Source: Phycisphaeraceae bacterium (GTDB lineage Bacteria > Planctomycetota > Phycisphaerae > Phycisphaerales > Phycisphaeraceae). From it: a DNA stretch of 64,000 nucleotides. The DNA is taken from the NCBI GenBank assembly GCA_028284155.1, contig JANQSF010000130.1, forward strand, positions 1-64,000. The letters run 5' to 3'. A program made the translations under genes and the position numbers. Under the pieces are notes generated by a model. It was given only the letters and a program-made list of their open reading frames with translations. It had not been told where the DNA came from and did no database searches. This document shows, piece after piece, positions 30,608 to 40,186 of this stretch (positions are counted from its first letter, which is position 1; each line of letters starts with the position of its first letter).

Positions 30608-32821
30608 ATGGCCACCGAAGACATTCGGGAACTCATCGGCGCGTTGTCCGAAGGGATCGTCCTTGCGGACGAGAGCGAACTCGAACTCCTGGCGAGCCTG
30701 CACGACAAGTTCGGCAGAGTCGCTGCGTTGTTGGCCGACTCTTCACACGCCCCCCTCTCTCAGATGGCCGCCGAAGCGGTCATGCATCTCGAATCGGTCA
30801 TGTTGCGCGAATCGGAAGACGCGAAGAAGACGCTCGAGGTCATTACTCAAACGGTGACCAACCTTCAAGCCGTCATTGTTGACGAAAGACCTATCGAGGA
30901 GATCGAACCCTCCGGGACGCAGATTGGCCAAGCAGGCGCTGACGAGCCGGCCGAGGAGGAGCCCCAGGTTGATGTCGATGAATCCGTGTCTGACGTGAGT
31001 GCTGGATCAGAGTCGCCAGCCGATCTTCTGACCACAGACGTTGCAGACGATGCCGACCAGCCGCCGAACTCCGATCAGGCTTGCAAAGATCCTTCAAAAC
31101 AGGAGCTTGCCCCGCAACCCCTGGGCGGCGACCCAGACTTGATCATCGACTTCGTACAGGAGAGCCAGGAGCACCTCGACGCGACCGACGTCCATCTGCT
31201 CACCATCGAGAGCGACGCGACCGATCAGGAAACGTTGAACGCCGTGTTCCGCGCGTTCCACACGATCAAGGGCGTGGCAGGCTTTCTGGAACTGACACAG
31301 ATTCAGGAACTCGCACACGAGTCTGAGACACTTCTGGACAAGTGTCGCAAGCATCAACTCACATTGGCGGGTCCCGTGTTGGACGTTGTCTTCGACGCAA
31401 CCGACCTGTTGAAGAAGCTGGTGTTGGCGGTCGAGTCAGCGCTAAGTGGCGCCGGCATACTGCATCCGGTGCCCGGCTTGCCTCAGGTCATTACACGGAT
31501 TCAGGACGCGGCCGACGGCAAGACGCCTGCCCCAAAGGCGGAGGCTGCGCCTCCTGCCGTTGATCCAGACCCGTCCGTTGAATCCAAAGCGGATTCATCG
31601 AGCACGCCGCGCGCAGCCGCCGGTGGATCGAGCGTCAAGGAAACCGTTCGCGTCGATGCGGAACGATTAGACAAGTTGGTCGACACCATCGGCGAGATGG
31701 TCATCGCCGAGGCGATGGTCAGTCAGGCCGTCGAACTTGATTCCAGTGACGCCTCCGGCGTCGGACGACTTCTGAACCACCTGGACAAGATCACAAGAGA
31801 ACTTCAGGAACTGGCGATGTCGTTGCGCATGGTGCCTGTCCGCGCGACGTTCCAGCGCATGGCCCGACTCGCACGCGACGTGTCCAAAAAGCTCAGCAAG
31901 CCCATCGATTGGGTGACCAACGGTGAAGACACGGAACTGGACAAGAACGTGGTCGACGCGATCGGCGACCCGCTGGTCCACATGGTTCGCAATGCCGTGG
32001 ATCACGGCCTCGAAACGCCCGACGAACGTCGTGCGGCCGGCAAGCCCGAGGTGGGTCGGGTGGAGTTGCGCGCCTACCACCAAGGTGGCAGCATTTATAT
32101 CGAAATCGAAGACGACGGTGGCGGTTTGGACCGAGACATCATCCTCGCCAAGGCCCGTGAACGTGAAGTCGTGACCGACGGCGAGAACCTGTCCGACAGC
32201 GAGGTGTTCAGCCTCATTTTCGAACCGGGATTCTCGACGGCGAAGCAGATCACCGATGTGTCCGGCCGCGGGGTCGGACTCGACGTGGTCAAGCGGAACA
32301 TCCAGGCGTTGCGTGGCAAGGTCGATATTCAGTCAGAGAAGGGCAAGGGAACCACCTTCTCCATTCGACTCCCGCTGACCCTGGCCATTATCGAAGGCAT
32401 GATCGTTCGATTGGGCACGCAGCGGCTTGTGATTCCGACGCTGTCCATCGTGCGCATGATCCGTCCGGGCGAGCAGGACCTGTCGAGCGTGTTCGATCGT
32501 GGGGAGTTGCTCAAACTGGGTGACCAACTGCTCCCATTGTTCCGGTTGGATCGTACGTTCGAGATCGCCGGCGCCGTCCAGGACCCAACGAATGCGGCCG
32601 TGGTGGTCGTGGAGCACGAAAACCGTCAGATCGCCTTCCTGGTTGATGAACTGCTCGGCCAACAGCAGATCGTGATCAAACCACTGGGGCAGTTGCTGCA
32701 GAAGTACCCCGGTTTCTCCGGCGGAGCAATCATGCCGGACGGACGTGTCGGCCTGATTCTCGACGTCGCAAGCATCTGCGGGATGTCAGCCAACAGCCCC
32801 GAACTTCGCCGCGCGGCGTGA
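30608..32821 (+). CDS. cheA: Chemotaxis histidine kinase CheA
   Basis: CheA is the kinase that phosphorylates CheY and CheB. The 737-residue protein has an unusual N-terminal helical region (about 1-95), an acidic linker, then the P1 domain with phosphoacceptor His218 in AVFRAFHTIKGVAGFLEL. No P2 domain is evident in the Pro/Ala-rich linker (about 300-340). P3 dimerisation follows (RVDAERLDKLVDTIGEMVIA). P4 ATPase has the N box HMVRNAVDHGLETPDERR, G1 IEDDGGGLD, F box FEPGFSTA and G2 DVSGRGVGLDVV. The CheW-like P5 is at the C-terminus (about 595-725). The start is the ATG at 30608. It is divergent from the other che genes, and the esterase gene starts 101 bases downstream. Confidence 0.95.
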   Translation: MATEDIRELIGALSEGIVLADESELELLASLHDKFGRVAALLADSSHAPLSQMAAEAVMHLESVMLRESEDAKKTLEVITQTVTNLQAVIVDERPIEEIEPSGTQIGQAGADEPAEEEPQVDVDESVSDVSAGSESPADLLTTDVADDADQPPNSDQACKDPSKQELAPQPLGGDPDLIIDFVQESQEHLDATDVHLLTIESDATDQETLNAVFRAFHTIKGVAGFLELTQIQELAHESETLLDKCRKHQLTLAGPVLDVVFDATDLLKKLVLAVESALSGAGILHPVPGLPQVITRIQDAADGKTPAPKAEAAPPAVDPDPSVESKADSSSTPRAAAGGSSVKETVRVDAERLDKLVDTIGEMVIAEAMVSQAVELDSSDASGVGRLLNHLDKITRELQELAMSLRMVPVRATFQRMARLARDVSKKLSKPIDWVTNGEDTELDKNVVDAIGDPLVHMVRNAVDHGLETPDERRAAGKPEVGRVELRAYHQGGSIYIEIEDDGGGLDRDIILAKAREREVVTDGENLSDSEVFSLIFEPGFSTAKQITDVSGRGVGLDVVKRNIQALRGKVDIQSEKGKGTTFSIRLPLTLAIIEGMIVRLGTQRLVIPTLSIVRMIRPGEQDLSSVFDRGELLKLGDQLLPLFRLDRTFEIAGAVQDPTNAAVVVVEHENRQIAFLVDELLGQQQIVIKPLGQLLQKYPGFSGGAIMPDGRVGLILDVASICGMSANSPELRRAA

Positions 32822-32922
32822 CACTTCTTCGACGCAGCCGTAAGACCTCCGACGGATCGTTAGAATGTGACGATCGGCCGGCGCGATCATGCACGACGCG
32901 GGCCGAGTCAGGAGGCCCGCAC

Positions 32923-33822
32923 ATGACCGCACTCAAACAAGTCGTTCTAGTCGCCGCTTTGATCTTGACTGCGTTGCCGCAAGCCATAGCGCAAGACAAG
33001 GCAGCGGACAAGCCGCTGCAAATCGACGGCGCCCGAGCCGAGGTCTATAAGACGGTTGGCAAGGTCAAGCTGCGGCTCTACATCTTCAATCCGAGCAATC
33101 ACCAACCCGGCGAAACAAGGCCGGCCGTGGTGTTCTTTTTTGGCGGCGGATGGGTCGGCGGCACGCCAACGCAGTTCGAGCCGCACGCGCGATACCTTGC
33201 TTCGCGCGGTATGGTGGCAATGGTGGCCGACTACCGGGTCAAGAGCAGGCATGGCACGACGCCCTTCGAGTGCGTTGCTGACGGCAAATCGGCGGTGCGT
33301 TGGATCCGCACGCACGCCAAGCGATTGGGTATCGATCCCAAACGGATCGCGGCCGGCGGCGGGTCTGCGGGCGGACATGTCGCCGCCACCACCGGCATCG
33401 TGCCGGGCTTGGAAGAGAAGGACGAGGATACGTCCGTCAGCTCAATGTCAGATGCGTTGATTCTCTTCAATCCTGTCTACGACAATGGTCCAACGGGGTA
33501 CGGTCACTCGCGTGTCAAGGATCGATACAAGGAGATCTCGCCTTTGCACAACATCCGCAAGGGCGCGCCGCCGACGACGGTGTTCCTGGGGACACGGGAT
33601 AAGTTGATCCCGGTCGAGACCGCCAAGAAGTACCAGAAGACCATGCAGGACGTCAGCGCCCGGTGTGACCTGCATCTATATGAAGGGCAGCCGCACGGGT
33701 TCTTCAACAAAAAACGAAGCGCCCAGCATTACTACCTCACCGTGCTCGAGATGGACAAGTTCCTCATCTCGCTCGGCTGGCTGGAAGGCAAACCGACTGT
33801 CAAGCCACCGAAGGCCGAGTAG
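32923..33822 (+). CDS. Secreted alpha/beta-hydrolase (esterase/lipase-like)
   Basis: From the ATG at 32923, with the perfect site GGAGG six bases upstream, the protein has 299 residues and a signal peptide (LVAALILTALPQAIAQ). The hydrolase fold shows the oxyanion-hole block VVFFFGGGWVGG, the nucleophile elbow GGGSAGGH (G-x-S-x-G) near residue 150, and the catalytic Asp and His in LGTRDKLIPVETA and GQPHGFF. It resembles the planctomycete esterase/acetyl-xylan-esterase-like group next to sulfatases. The substrate is unknown. It lies downstream of cheA, but the signal peptide and family suggest an unrelated degradative role. It is convergent with the DUF1592 gene. Confidence 0.87.
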   Translation: MTALKQVVLVAALILTALPQAIAQDKAADKPLQIDGARAEVYKTVGKVKLRLYIFNPSNHQPGETRPAVVFFFGGGWVGGTPTQFEPHARYLASRGMVAMVADYRVKSRHGTTPFECVADGKSAVRWIRTHAKRLGIDPKRIAAGGGSAGGHVAATTGIVPGLEEKDEDTSVSSMSDALILFNPVYDNGPTGYGHSRVKDRYKEISPLHNIRKGAPPTTVFLGTRDKLIPVETAKKYQKTMQDVSARCDLHLYEGQPHGFFNKKRSAQHYYLTVLEMDKFLISLGWLEGKPTVKPPKAE

Positions 33823-33860
33823 CTTTAACAAAACACGCCGGAATCAAGGCATGACTCACT

Positions 33861-36353
33861 TCAACGCCTGATAAAGCTGCCAGATGTGACAAGGTCGAGG
33901 ACCATGTCCTTCAACTGATACTCATTCTGTTTCGCGGACCTCAACATCAACGAGATAGCCGCGCGGTCCTTGTAGAGCACTTCACGCCCCAGCGCGTATG
34001 CGAATAGGCGCTTGATCAGGTTCTCCATGACCACGTCTTGGTTTGCCTTCAGGTACGCCTTGACACCGGCGACTCCCGGCAACGGCTTGCCGTCGGGTGT
34101 TTGCGCTTGCGCGTCGATCGGGTCCTTGGTGACCAGTTCAAACCGTCCTTTCTCGTTCTGAACCGGGTGGACATATCTTGTCTTCCACCTCCCGATCACG
34201 TCGTAGTGCTCCATAGCCAGGCCGAAGTGGTCAAACTTGACGTGGCAGACATAGCAACCCGGATCGGTCTTGTGCTTGGCGAGAATCTCGCGGGGTTTTG
34301 AGACGTTCTCCAGGTTGACTTCGATGGCGGGTACGGACGAAGGCGGCTCGATCTCCATACCGAGCATTCGCCTTGCGATCCACACGCCACGGAGGATGGG
34401 TTGCGTGTTCTCGCCATCGGTCGTCAGGCTGAGGATCGACGCCATGGTCACCAGCCCGCCCCGCCGCTGCCCCGGATTCTCCTGGAGGTCGATGCGGCGG
34501 AACGCCGCGCGGTCGGCGTCCCGTGGCCAACGATACTTCAGATCGGGTGTGCCCCTTGAGTAGTGATCCGCTAGCACCTTATTCCAAACGACGAACTCCG
34601 AATGAATCAGGTTTAACGCGCTGAGATTGTGCTCAAGCAGCTCGCCAAAGAACCGGGCAGGTTCTTCCTCCATCGCGGGCTTTAACGGCCTGTAACGACG
34701 GTCGTCGATAAAGGCTGTATTGGGCATGTAAGCACCGAACTTGTCCAGCCCAAGCCACTGTCGCGTGAAATTGTTGATGAACCGCCGCGCCCGGCGGTGA
34801 TCGCCCATCATCCGCAGCGCCTGTCGGCGACGGACAGCCGGGTCGCGTAGCTTGCCCTGAGCGGCGAGTTGCATGAGTTCCTCATCTGGCGGGCCGTTCC
34901 AGAGAAAGAAGGACAATCGAGACGCGATCATGTGATCATCCAGATCGTTCTGGCTGCCTTCGTGCTTAAAGATGAACAACGGCGAGCAGAGCATCGCATT
35001 AAGTGCGGCCTTGACCGCCTGATACGTGTTGCCGCTGCCGGCGTGCTCTCGTCGTGCGATCTTGTAGTAGTCTTCGAGCACGGCGTCGCCGACCGGTCGA
35101 CGGAACAGCTTTGTCGCAACGTCCTTCAGGAGCGGGAGGCATCGCTCAATCGGATCGGTTCGCTTCATGTCGCCGAACAAGCGCTTGTTGAACTCAGTCT
35201 CGGGTCTATTCAGGGGGCCATGAAATGTTGCGCCGCGGATCAGCAGGAACATCTGTTTACCGCCGTGCAACTCGTCCATCAGCCTCTTCCCCACCGCCTT
35301 GAGGGCGGCACGTCGTTTATCCTTGGGCAGGTCAGAATTCAACACCGCCAGGTACCGGGGATCCTCGCGGTCAAACATCTTGAATTCATTGCCCGGACCT
35401 CGGAACGACAGAAACCGCGTTGCGGCGTTGAGCCGGATGCGGATCGGTTTGTCCATGGCGCATTGAGCGATCCCCCCCTCCTTGCCGACGCTGATGGGAT
35501 TGAGGACGAGGTTGCCCGTCCGGCCGGGATGGAAACTGATCGACGGCGGCCGAACCGGTTTGGTCCGTTCAGCCGATTCGAGATCAGTACGGCTGCCATA
35601 GAAGCAATACCAATCAAATGCCAACTCATACTCACCTTCGAGCGCGATCCGGGAAACCGGGCTTCGGAGGATGAATATGGGCGGGTTGCCGCCGCCGGCA
35701 ATCGCGCCTTGCTTGCTGGTGTATTGTCGCCCGACCAGGTCTTTCCCGTTCGCAGCGGTGAATGTCACCTTGCGCGGCTTTACGTCTTCGTGGATCAAGT
35801 GCCGGTCGAGATACGCGTTCGCGACCTGGTAGTATTTCTTGGCTGCGTAGCTTGTAACGACCTGGTGCTCGCCGATCTTCTTGATGTCGTGTTCGGAGTC
35901 GAACGGCAAGTCGGACAGCTTCGTGACGCCAACGCCAAACACGTCGATGAGCGTGTTGTTGTATTCCTGCGCGGTCAGCTTCCGATACATCCCCGGAAGC
36001 CGGGCAGATTCGAGGCTCACGAGTCGTTTCTTCAAGATAGTCAGCAGCCGATCGCGATCGCCTTTCGCCAAGGGCTGCTTGGCGGTCTTGGGCGGCATGT
36101 CGCCTGCTACGACGCGGGAAACCAACTCGTCGAGCAGGTGATAGTCATCCTGCCGAGACTTGCTCAACATATCCAGTCGTAGATCGGCCTTTGGAGACTG
36201 CTGGCCGTGACAGGAGACGCAGTGCTTGCTGAGCAGGCTCTGGACTTCGCTCATCTCTTGATCGGTCGCGCCCGCCAATGGCGTCACCCATGCAGCCAAA
36301 GACGTCAACACTACCGGAACAATCGACCAGTTGAAGGGTTCCCGATTCATCAT
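33861..36353 (-). CDS. DUF1587/1592/1588/1585 cytochrome-like exported protein
   Basis: This large planctomycete-type exported protein has 830 residues. After a signal peptide (VVLTSLAAWVTPLAGA) comes a heme-binding-type motif CVSCHG near residue 46, then MPPK. The DUF1587 block YRKLTAQEYNNTLIDVFGV follows. The DUF1592 region (about 500-600) has NFTRQWLGLDKFG, the DUF1588 region GLVTMASILSLTTDGENTQP, and the DUF1585 region near the C-terminus contains a second CxxCH-like motif YVCHVKFDHFGLAMEHYD. These domains usually occur together. Their function is unproven, with roles in exported polymer degradation or electron transfer proposed. The stop lies 38 bases from the convergent esterase. The DUF1552 gene is immediately upstream on the same strand. 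Confidence 0.93.
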   Translation of the reverse strand: MMNREPFNWSIVPVVLTSLAAWVTPLAGATDQEMSEVQSLLSKHCVSCHGQQSPKADLRLDMLSKSRQDDYHLLDELVSRVVAGDMPPKTAKQPLAKGDRDRLLTILKKRLVSLESARLPGMYRKLTAQEYNNTLIDVFGVGVTKLSDLPFDSEHDIKKIGEHQVVTSYAAKKYYQVANAYLDRHLIHEDVKPRKVTFTAANGKDLVGRQYTSKQGAIAGGGNPPIFILRSPVSRIALEGEYELAFDWYCFYGSRTDLESAERTKPVRPPSISFHPGRTGNLVLNPISVGKEGGIAQCAMDKPIRIRLNAATRFLSFRGPGNEFKMFDREDPRYLAVLNSDLPKDKRRAALKAVGKRLMDELHGGKQMFLLIRGATFHGPLNRPETEFNKRLFGDMKRTDPIERCLPLLKDVATKLFRRPVGDAVLEDYYKIARREHAGSGNTYQAVKAALNAMLCSPLFIFKHEGSQNDLDDHMIASRLSFFLWNGPPDEELMQLAAQGKLRDPAVRRRQALRMMGDHRRARRFINNFTRQWLGLDKFGAYMPNTAFIDDRRYRPLKPAMEEEPARFFGELLEHNLSALNLIHSEFVVWNKVLADHYSRGTPDLKYRWPRDADRAAFRRIDLQENPGQRRGGLVTMASILSLTTDGENTQPILRGVWIARRMLGMEIEPPSSVPAIEVNLENVSKPREILAKHKTDPGCYVCHVKFDHFGLAMEHYDVIGRWKTRYVHPVQNEKGRFELVTKDPIDAQAQTPDGKPLPGVAGVKAYLKANQDVVMENLIKRLFAYALGREVLYKDRAAISLMLRSAKQNEYQLKDMVLDLVTSGSFIRR

Positions 36354-36434
36354 GGTGTCATCGCGTTGGTCGATGCGTGAATTCGTTCGACCAGTTCAGT
36401 GCATGCGTCAATTCAACGCTGCAGTTTTGAAAAC

Positions 36435-37634
36435 CTAGATCGACAGCGGCTTGGAGCTGTTGTTGAAGTTCTCAGCCGGAATGCCCATCTTTTGAATGAT
36501 CGCCAGGTACAACCGGGTGTTCTTCTGGAGCGTGTCGAAGTGGGTGTATCGGCCGTGGTGCTTCAGCCCACCGCCGGCCAGGATCGCGGGCGCGTTGTTC
36601 CCGGTGTGGCCGGCCGCGTTCCCCAGCGCGGCAGTCCAGACGAACAGCGTCTCGTCCAACAGCGTGCCACCGCCGGCCATCTTTGTGTTCCTGAACTGAG
36701 TTAGCGTTCTGGCGATCGCCTCGACCGTGCCCTTGGCGTGTTTCCACAGCGTCCCACCGGGCTTCGCCCGCCCGCCATGGTGTGTCGCGCCGTGGTTCTG
36801 CCCGTGCTCCCACAGGTAGGCCACACGCGTCAGGTCGAACTTGAACGCCAGTTCGACGAAGCGCATCTGCGTCCGCAGGTAGGCGAAGTAGGAATCACCC
36901 GCCCCGCCCTCGTGGAAGCCGGCCAGTTCCTCCTTGCTGATGCCGGGGTCGATGTCGGGTTGCCGAAGGAAGGCCATGCCCTTCTTGACAATCATCTCGG
37001 TTTCACGGATCGAGTTGAAGTACTCGTCAAGCCGACGCTTGTCGGATGCAGAGACGTTTCGTGACAGGTCCTTGGCCTGCTCAAGGCTCAGGTCGAGTAC
37101 GCTTTGTTCCCGCTGTAGATTGGCTTGACGCGTCTTGACGTCACCCTTCACAAACAGAAAGTTGAAGACGTCTTCCGGGTCGCTGATCATCGCGACGGGT
37201 ACCTTCGACCGGTACGCCCCGCCCGCGGCTGTCTTTCGCATCGAAAGCAGCAACGAGTTGATTGGAACACGACTGGACACATGACGTGCCACGTACTGAT
37301 CAACCGAGTCGCCAAAGTGCGGCGAAGATGCGGGGCCGGTAGCTACAAACTTCTGCGTGCTGTGCCCATTCATGTGCTGCAGGCCGCCGAGAATCGAGAC
37401 GTGCTTGCGCAACGGCTCGAGCGGCTTCAACACCTCGTTGCTGGGGTAGTCCAGGCCTGCCCTTTCCGGGTAGAAGAACGGCGTGTGGAAGCCATAGCCG
37501 TCCGTCATGAGGAACAGTCGTTTGACGTTCGGCGCGTCTTCCAGATCGACCGCGCCCCCTAGACTTTCCAACGCCGGCAAGGTCAGGCTCAGGCCGGCCG
37601 CCCGCAAGAAGTGACGTCGTCGCATGCTGGTCAT
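36435..37634 (-). CDS. Tat-exported DUF1552 protein
   Basis: The 399-residue protein begins with a twin-arginine signal (RRRHFLRAAGLSLTLPALES). The rest matches DUF1552 proteins, which pair with DUF1592 proteins in planctomycetes. Recognisable blocks are RLFLMTDGYGFHTPFFYPE, LGGLQHMNGHSTQ, RVAYLWEHGQNHG and THFDTLQKNTRLYLAI. The metal-ligand-like His and Asp residues recall the alkaline-phosphatase-like fold of the related DUF1501 family. Enzymatic function has not been established. The ATG at 37634 is preceded by GAGG; the ATG at 37625 is an alternative. An 81-base gap separates it from the DUF1592 gene downstream, so they are probably one transcript. It is divergent from the sulfatase. Confidence 0.92.
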   Translation of the reverse strand: MTSMRRRHFLRAAGLSLTLPALESLGGAVDLEDAPNVKRLFLMTDGYGFHTPFFYPERAGLDYPSNEVLKPLEPLRKHVSILGGLQHMNGHSTQKFVATGPASSPHFGDSVDQYVARHVSSRVPINSLLLSMRKTAAGGAYRSKVPVAMISDPEDVFNFLFVKGDVKTRQANLQREQSVLDLSLEQAKDLSRNVSASDKRRLDEYFNSIRETEMIVKKGMAFLRQPDIDPGISKEELAGFHEGGAGDSYFAYLRTQMRFVELAFKFDLTRVAYLWEHGQNHGATHHGGRAKPGGTLWKHAKGTVEAIARTLTQFRNTKMAGGGTLLDETLFVWTAALGNAAGHTGNNAPAILAGGGLKHHGRYTHFDTLQKNTRLYLAIIQKMGIPAENFNNSSKPLSI

Positions 37635-37848
37635 CTGTAGATCCTCAACGCGTATCCGCGCAGTCGCGGTGGTGACAACATATGTTCAACCGCCCATTGC
37701 AGAATCCTACTCCTCGGCAACTCCGGAATCGCGCCAACTTGTTACGATGTTCGCCACGGATCGCCGTGGTCGTCGCGAGTACTCACAATGTCGTGACGGG
37801 TCACGACCGGCAAGTGAAACCGACTATCCTCATGCATTGGAGTCGCAA

Positions 37849-39315
37849 ATGCAACGTTTGATTAGATGTATTGGCACGGCCGCCCTGGTGCTGATGGTTA
37901 TGGCGGCGTTGGACTCGATGACGCAGGCCGCCGAGCCAGCATTCGGTAAACGCCCCAACATCATCCTGATCATCACCGACGACCAGGGCTACTACGACTT
38001 GTCGTGTCATGGCCATCCGTTCCTGCGGACGCCGAACCTAGACAAACTGCAGAGTCGTAGTGTGCGATTTACGCGCTTTCAGGTCAGTCCGACCTGCGCG
38101 CCGACGCGTTCGGCCATCATGTCGGGACGCGCGCCATTTTATGTGGGTGTGACACACACCATTCTTGAGCGCGAGCGCATGAAGCTTGGAGTCCCGACGT
38201 TGCCCGAGATGCTGCGAGACGCCGGCTATACGACCGGCATATTCGGCAAGTGGCATCTTGGCGATCAAGCCGCCTATCGGCCTGACAAACGCGGATTCGA
38301 CGAGGTCTTCATCCATGGCGCCGGCGGCATTGGCCAATCCTACGCAGGTTCTTGCGGTGACGCACCGGGAAACAAGTACTTCGATCCCGCCATTCTTCAC
38401 AACAACACGTTTGTCAAGACCAAGGGATTCTGCACGGACATCTTCTTCGACCAGGCGATCAAGTGGATGGACACCCAACGTGGCAAGAAGCCGTTCTTCG
38501 CGTATATCACAACCAATGCGCCGCACGGCCCATTCATCGCGCCGGAGTCATACAAGAAACGTTTCGAGGCTATGAAACTGCGGTCGAGTTCCGTTGGTTT
38601 CTACGGCATGATCGAGAACATCGACGACAACGTCGGCAAGCTTGCCAAGCAGTTGAAGGCTTGGGACATTGAGCGCGACACCCTCGTGATCTTCATGACG
38701 GATAACGGTCCTGCCGCTTCGACCTATAACGGCGATCACAAGGGCAAGAAAGGAAGCGTCGATGAAGGCGGCACGCGCGTGCCGAGCTTCTGGAGTTGGC
38801 CTGGCGTCTTGCAAGCCGGTACGGACATCGACCGCCTGGCCAATCACTACGACATGCTCCCGACCATCGCTCAGATCGTTGCCGGCACACCGAAGGAGGC
38901 AGACCAACTGCATGGACGGAGCCTTGTCCCGTTGCTCAAGGACCCCAAGGTCAAATGGGAAGACCGTTTTCGATTCTTCCACAAGGGCCGATGGCAGCGC
39001 GGCCAGGCCAAGCAGGCCAAGTGGTCGAACTTTGCCGTCCGCTCACAGCGCTTTCGGCTAGTGAGCCGAAACGCGCTGTACGACATCGAAGCCGACCCTT
39101 CTCAACAAACCAACGTCATCGACCAGCACCCCAAGGTCGCCAAGGACATGCTCGCCGCCTATGAGAAGTGGTTTGCCGGCGCACTGCCCAACATGGTCAA
39201 CGAAGACGCCCCGTTGACCGGCCACAACACCTTCAAGCTGATGTACTGGAAGCAGTACAACCTGCCAATCCCCCCGGTTCGCGAGCCAAGGCCCCGGCGA
39301 AACCGAAATCGCTGA
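37849..39315 (+). CDS. Secreted sulfatase (type I)
   Basis: This is an arylsulfatase-family enzyme of 488 residues. It has a signal peptide (MQRLIRCIGTAALVLMVMAA, cut after TQAA) and the N-terminal metal-binding block IILIITDDQGYYDLSCHGHP. The modification motif is CAPTRSAIMSGR, where Cys of C-x-P-x-R is converted to formylglycine by a maturation enzyme not present here. Further signatures are GKWHLGDQ and MTDNGPAAS. The ATG at 37849 has GGAG upstream; a longer frame from 37624 adds 75 non-conserved residues. Planctomycetes carry many such enzymes for marine sulfated polysaccharides; the substrate of this one is unknown. Confidence 0.94.
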   Translation: MQRLIRCIGTAALVLMVMAALDSMTQAAEPAFGKRPNIILIITDDQGYYDLSCHGHPFLRTPNLDKLQSRSVRFTRFQVSPTCAPTRSAIMSGRAPFYVGVTHTILERERMKLGVPTLPEMLRDAGYTTGIFGKWHLGDQAAYRPDKRGFDEVFIHGAGGIGQSYAGSCGDAPGNKYFDPAILHNNTFVKTKGFCTDIFFDQAIKWMDTQRGKKPFFAYITTNAPHGPFIAPESYKKRFEAMKLRSSSVGFYGMIENIDDNVGKLAKQLKAWDIERDTLVIFMTDNGPAASTYNGDHKGKKGSVDEGGTRVPSFWSWPGVLQAGTDIDRLANHYDMLPTIAQIVAGTPKEADQLHGRSLVPLLKDPKVKWEDRFRFFHKGRWQRGQAKQAKWSNFAVRSQRFRLVSRNALYDIEADPSQQTNVIDQHPKVAKDMLAAYEKWFAGALPNMVNEDAPLTGHNTFKLMYWKQYNLPIPPVREPRPRRNRNR

Positions 39316-39491
39316 GAGAGCCTTTGACCCAATCGGGGAGAGAAGCGAGGAGACGTTGGCATGTGACTGCGCCAGGAAGCCTGTTGCTCTTGACATGCCC
39401 GGCGGTGTACCCAACCGCAAGACCGATGCAGCGATTGCGTGTTAGCCCCGTCCAATGCCGCGTAAGTTGGCAATTCTGCAACCCTTGACTC

Positions 39492-39501
39492 AACAATTGT
39501 T
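39492..39501. promoter_or_regulatory. Perfect 10-bp palindrome upstream of the PEP-CTERM gene
   Basis: AACAATTGTT, flanked by an AT-rich stretch unusual for this GC-rich window. It could be an operator for the PEP-CTERM gene, whose start is about 107 bases further on. The palindrome is too short to exclude chance. Confidence 0.3.
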
Positions 39502-39567
39502 AAGATAGGCAAGACTGCCGCTTTGCAAAGTGTCGCAGTTCGGCTTTCTTCGCGGCCAGTCATAGGT

Positions 39568-39573
39568 TATACT
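39568..39573 (+). promoter_or_regulatory. Candidate -10 element upstream of the PEP-CTERM gene
   Basis: TATACT 35 bases before the ATG is a good sigma-70-like -10 element. The hexamer at the expected -35 distance (TTTCTT, 39545-39550) is weak. Confidence 0.3.
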
Positions 39574-39607
39574 GATCCAGCGTTCATCACCGAGGAAGAT
39601 AAGAAGG

Positions 39608-40186
39608 ATGATCGATATGAATGGTGTTCAGCAGAGAGTTGCGCTTGCCGTCGTTGCGCTTGCGCTGTTTGCCGGCGGGGCGAACGCTGTACCGGTCACG
39701 GTGGATTTCAGTGGCGAGATTACCGATGGCGAGCTGACGGGTGACACGTTCGACGGATTCGTCACCTACGAGGACACATTGGTAACGGGCGATCCATTTG
39801 GTGAGATCATCGAGCTGATCGATTTCGAGATCGTGTTTAACGGCCCGATGTTTGTCGACACGTTCACGGAACTCGACGCGTTCGGCACGAACGGTATCGA
39901 TTACGGCGTGGAATTCCTTGACGGTGATTTCCTCGGTGTCGGTCTTGTTTCTGATGGAACGGACCCCATCTTCGAGCTCCTACCCGGATTCTTCGATGTG
40001 AGCGAAGCGGCCTTATTCTATGACCCACCCAGCGGCGGACAGTTGGGCGGCACGGGTGACATCACGTATCAGTTGGGCGGCGGCGGTGACGGGGCCATTC
40101 CCGAGCCGGCGTCCGCGGCGATGTTAACGATCGCAGTGCTTTGCCTGGCGCATCGCCGGCGTGAGTCGATGCGATTGACTGACTGA
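39608..40186 (+). CDS. Short PEP-CTERM sorting-signal protein
   Basis: The 192-residue acidic exported protein has a signal peptide (RVALAVVALALFAGGANA) and a C-terminal PEP-CTERM motif. The latter reads AIPEPASAAMLTIAVLCLAH followed by RRRE, that is PEP, a hydrophobic helix and a basic tail. Such proteins are anchored or cleaved by exosortase/archaeosortase-type enzymes. The body is rich in Asp, Glu, Thr, Gly and Phe (VTVDFSGEITDGELTGD) and looks like a small beta domain. No exosortase gene is in the window. ATG codons at 39608 and 39617 are both possible; GAGGAAG supports the first and AAGGA the second. Confidence 0.85.
   Translation: MIDMNGVQQRVALAVVALALFAGGANAVPVTVDFSGEITDGELTGDTFDGFVTYEDTLVTGDPFGEIIELIDFEIVFNGPMFVDTFTELDAFGTNGIDYGVEFLDGDFLGVGLVSDGTDPIFELLPGFFDVSEAALFYDPPSGGQLGGTGDITYQLGGGGDGAIPEPASAAMLTIAVLCLAHRRRESMRLTD

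Noticed and set aside
34869-36182. Plus-strand frame of 437 codons opposite the DUF1592 gene
   Set aside because: The minus strand encodes all four DUF blocks in order; this is a shadow.
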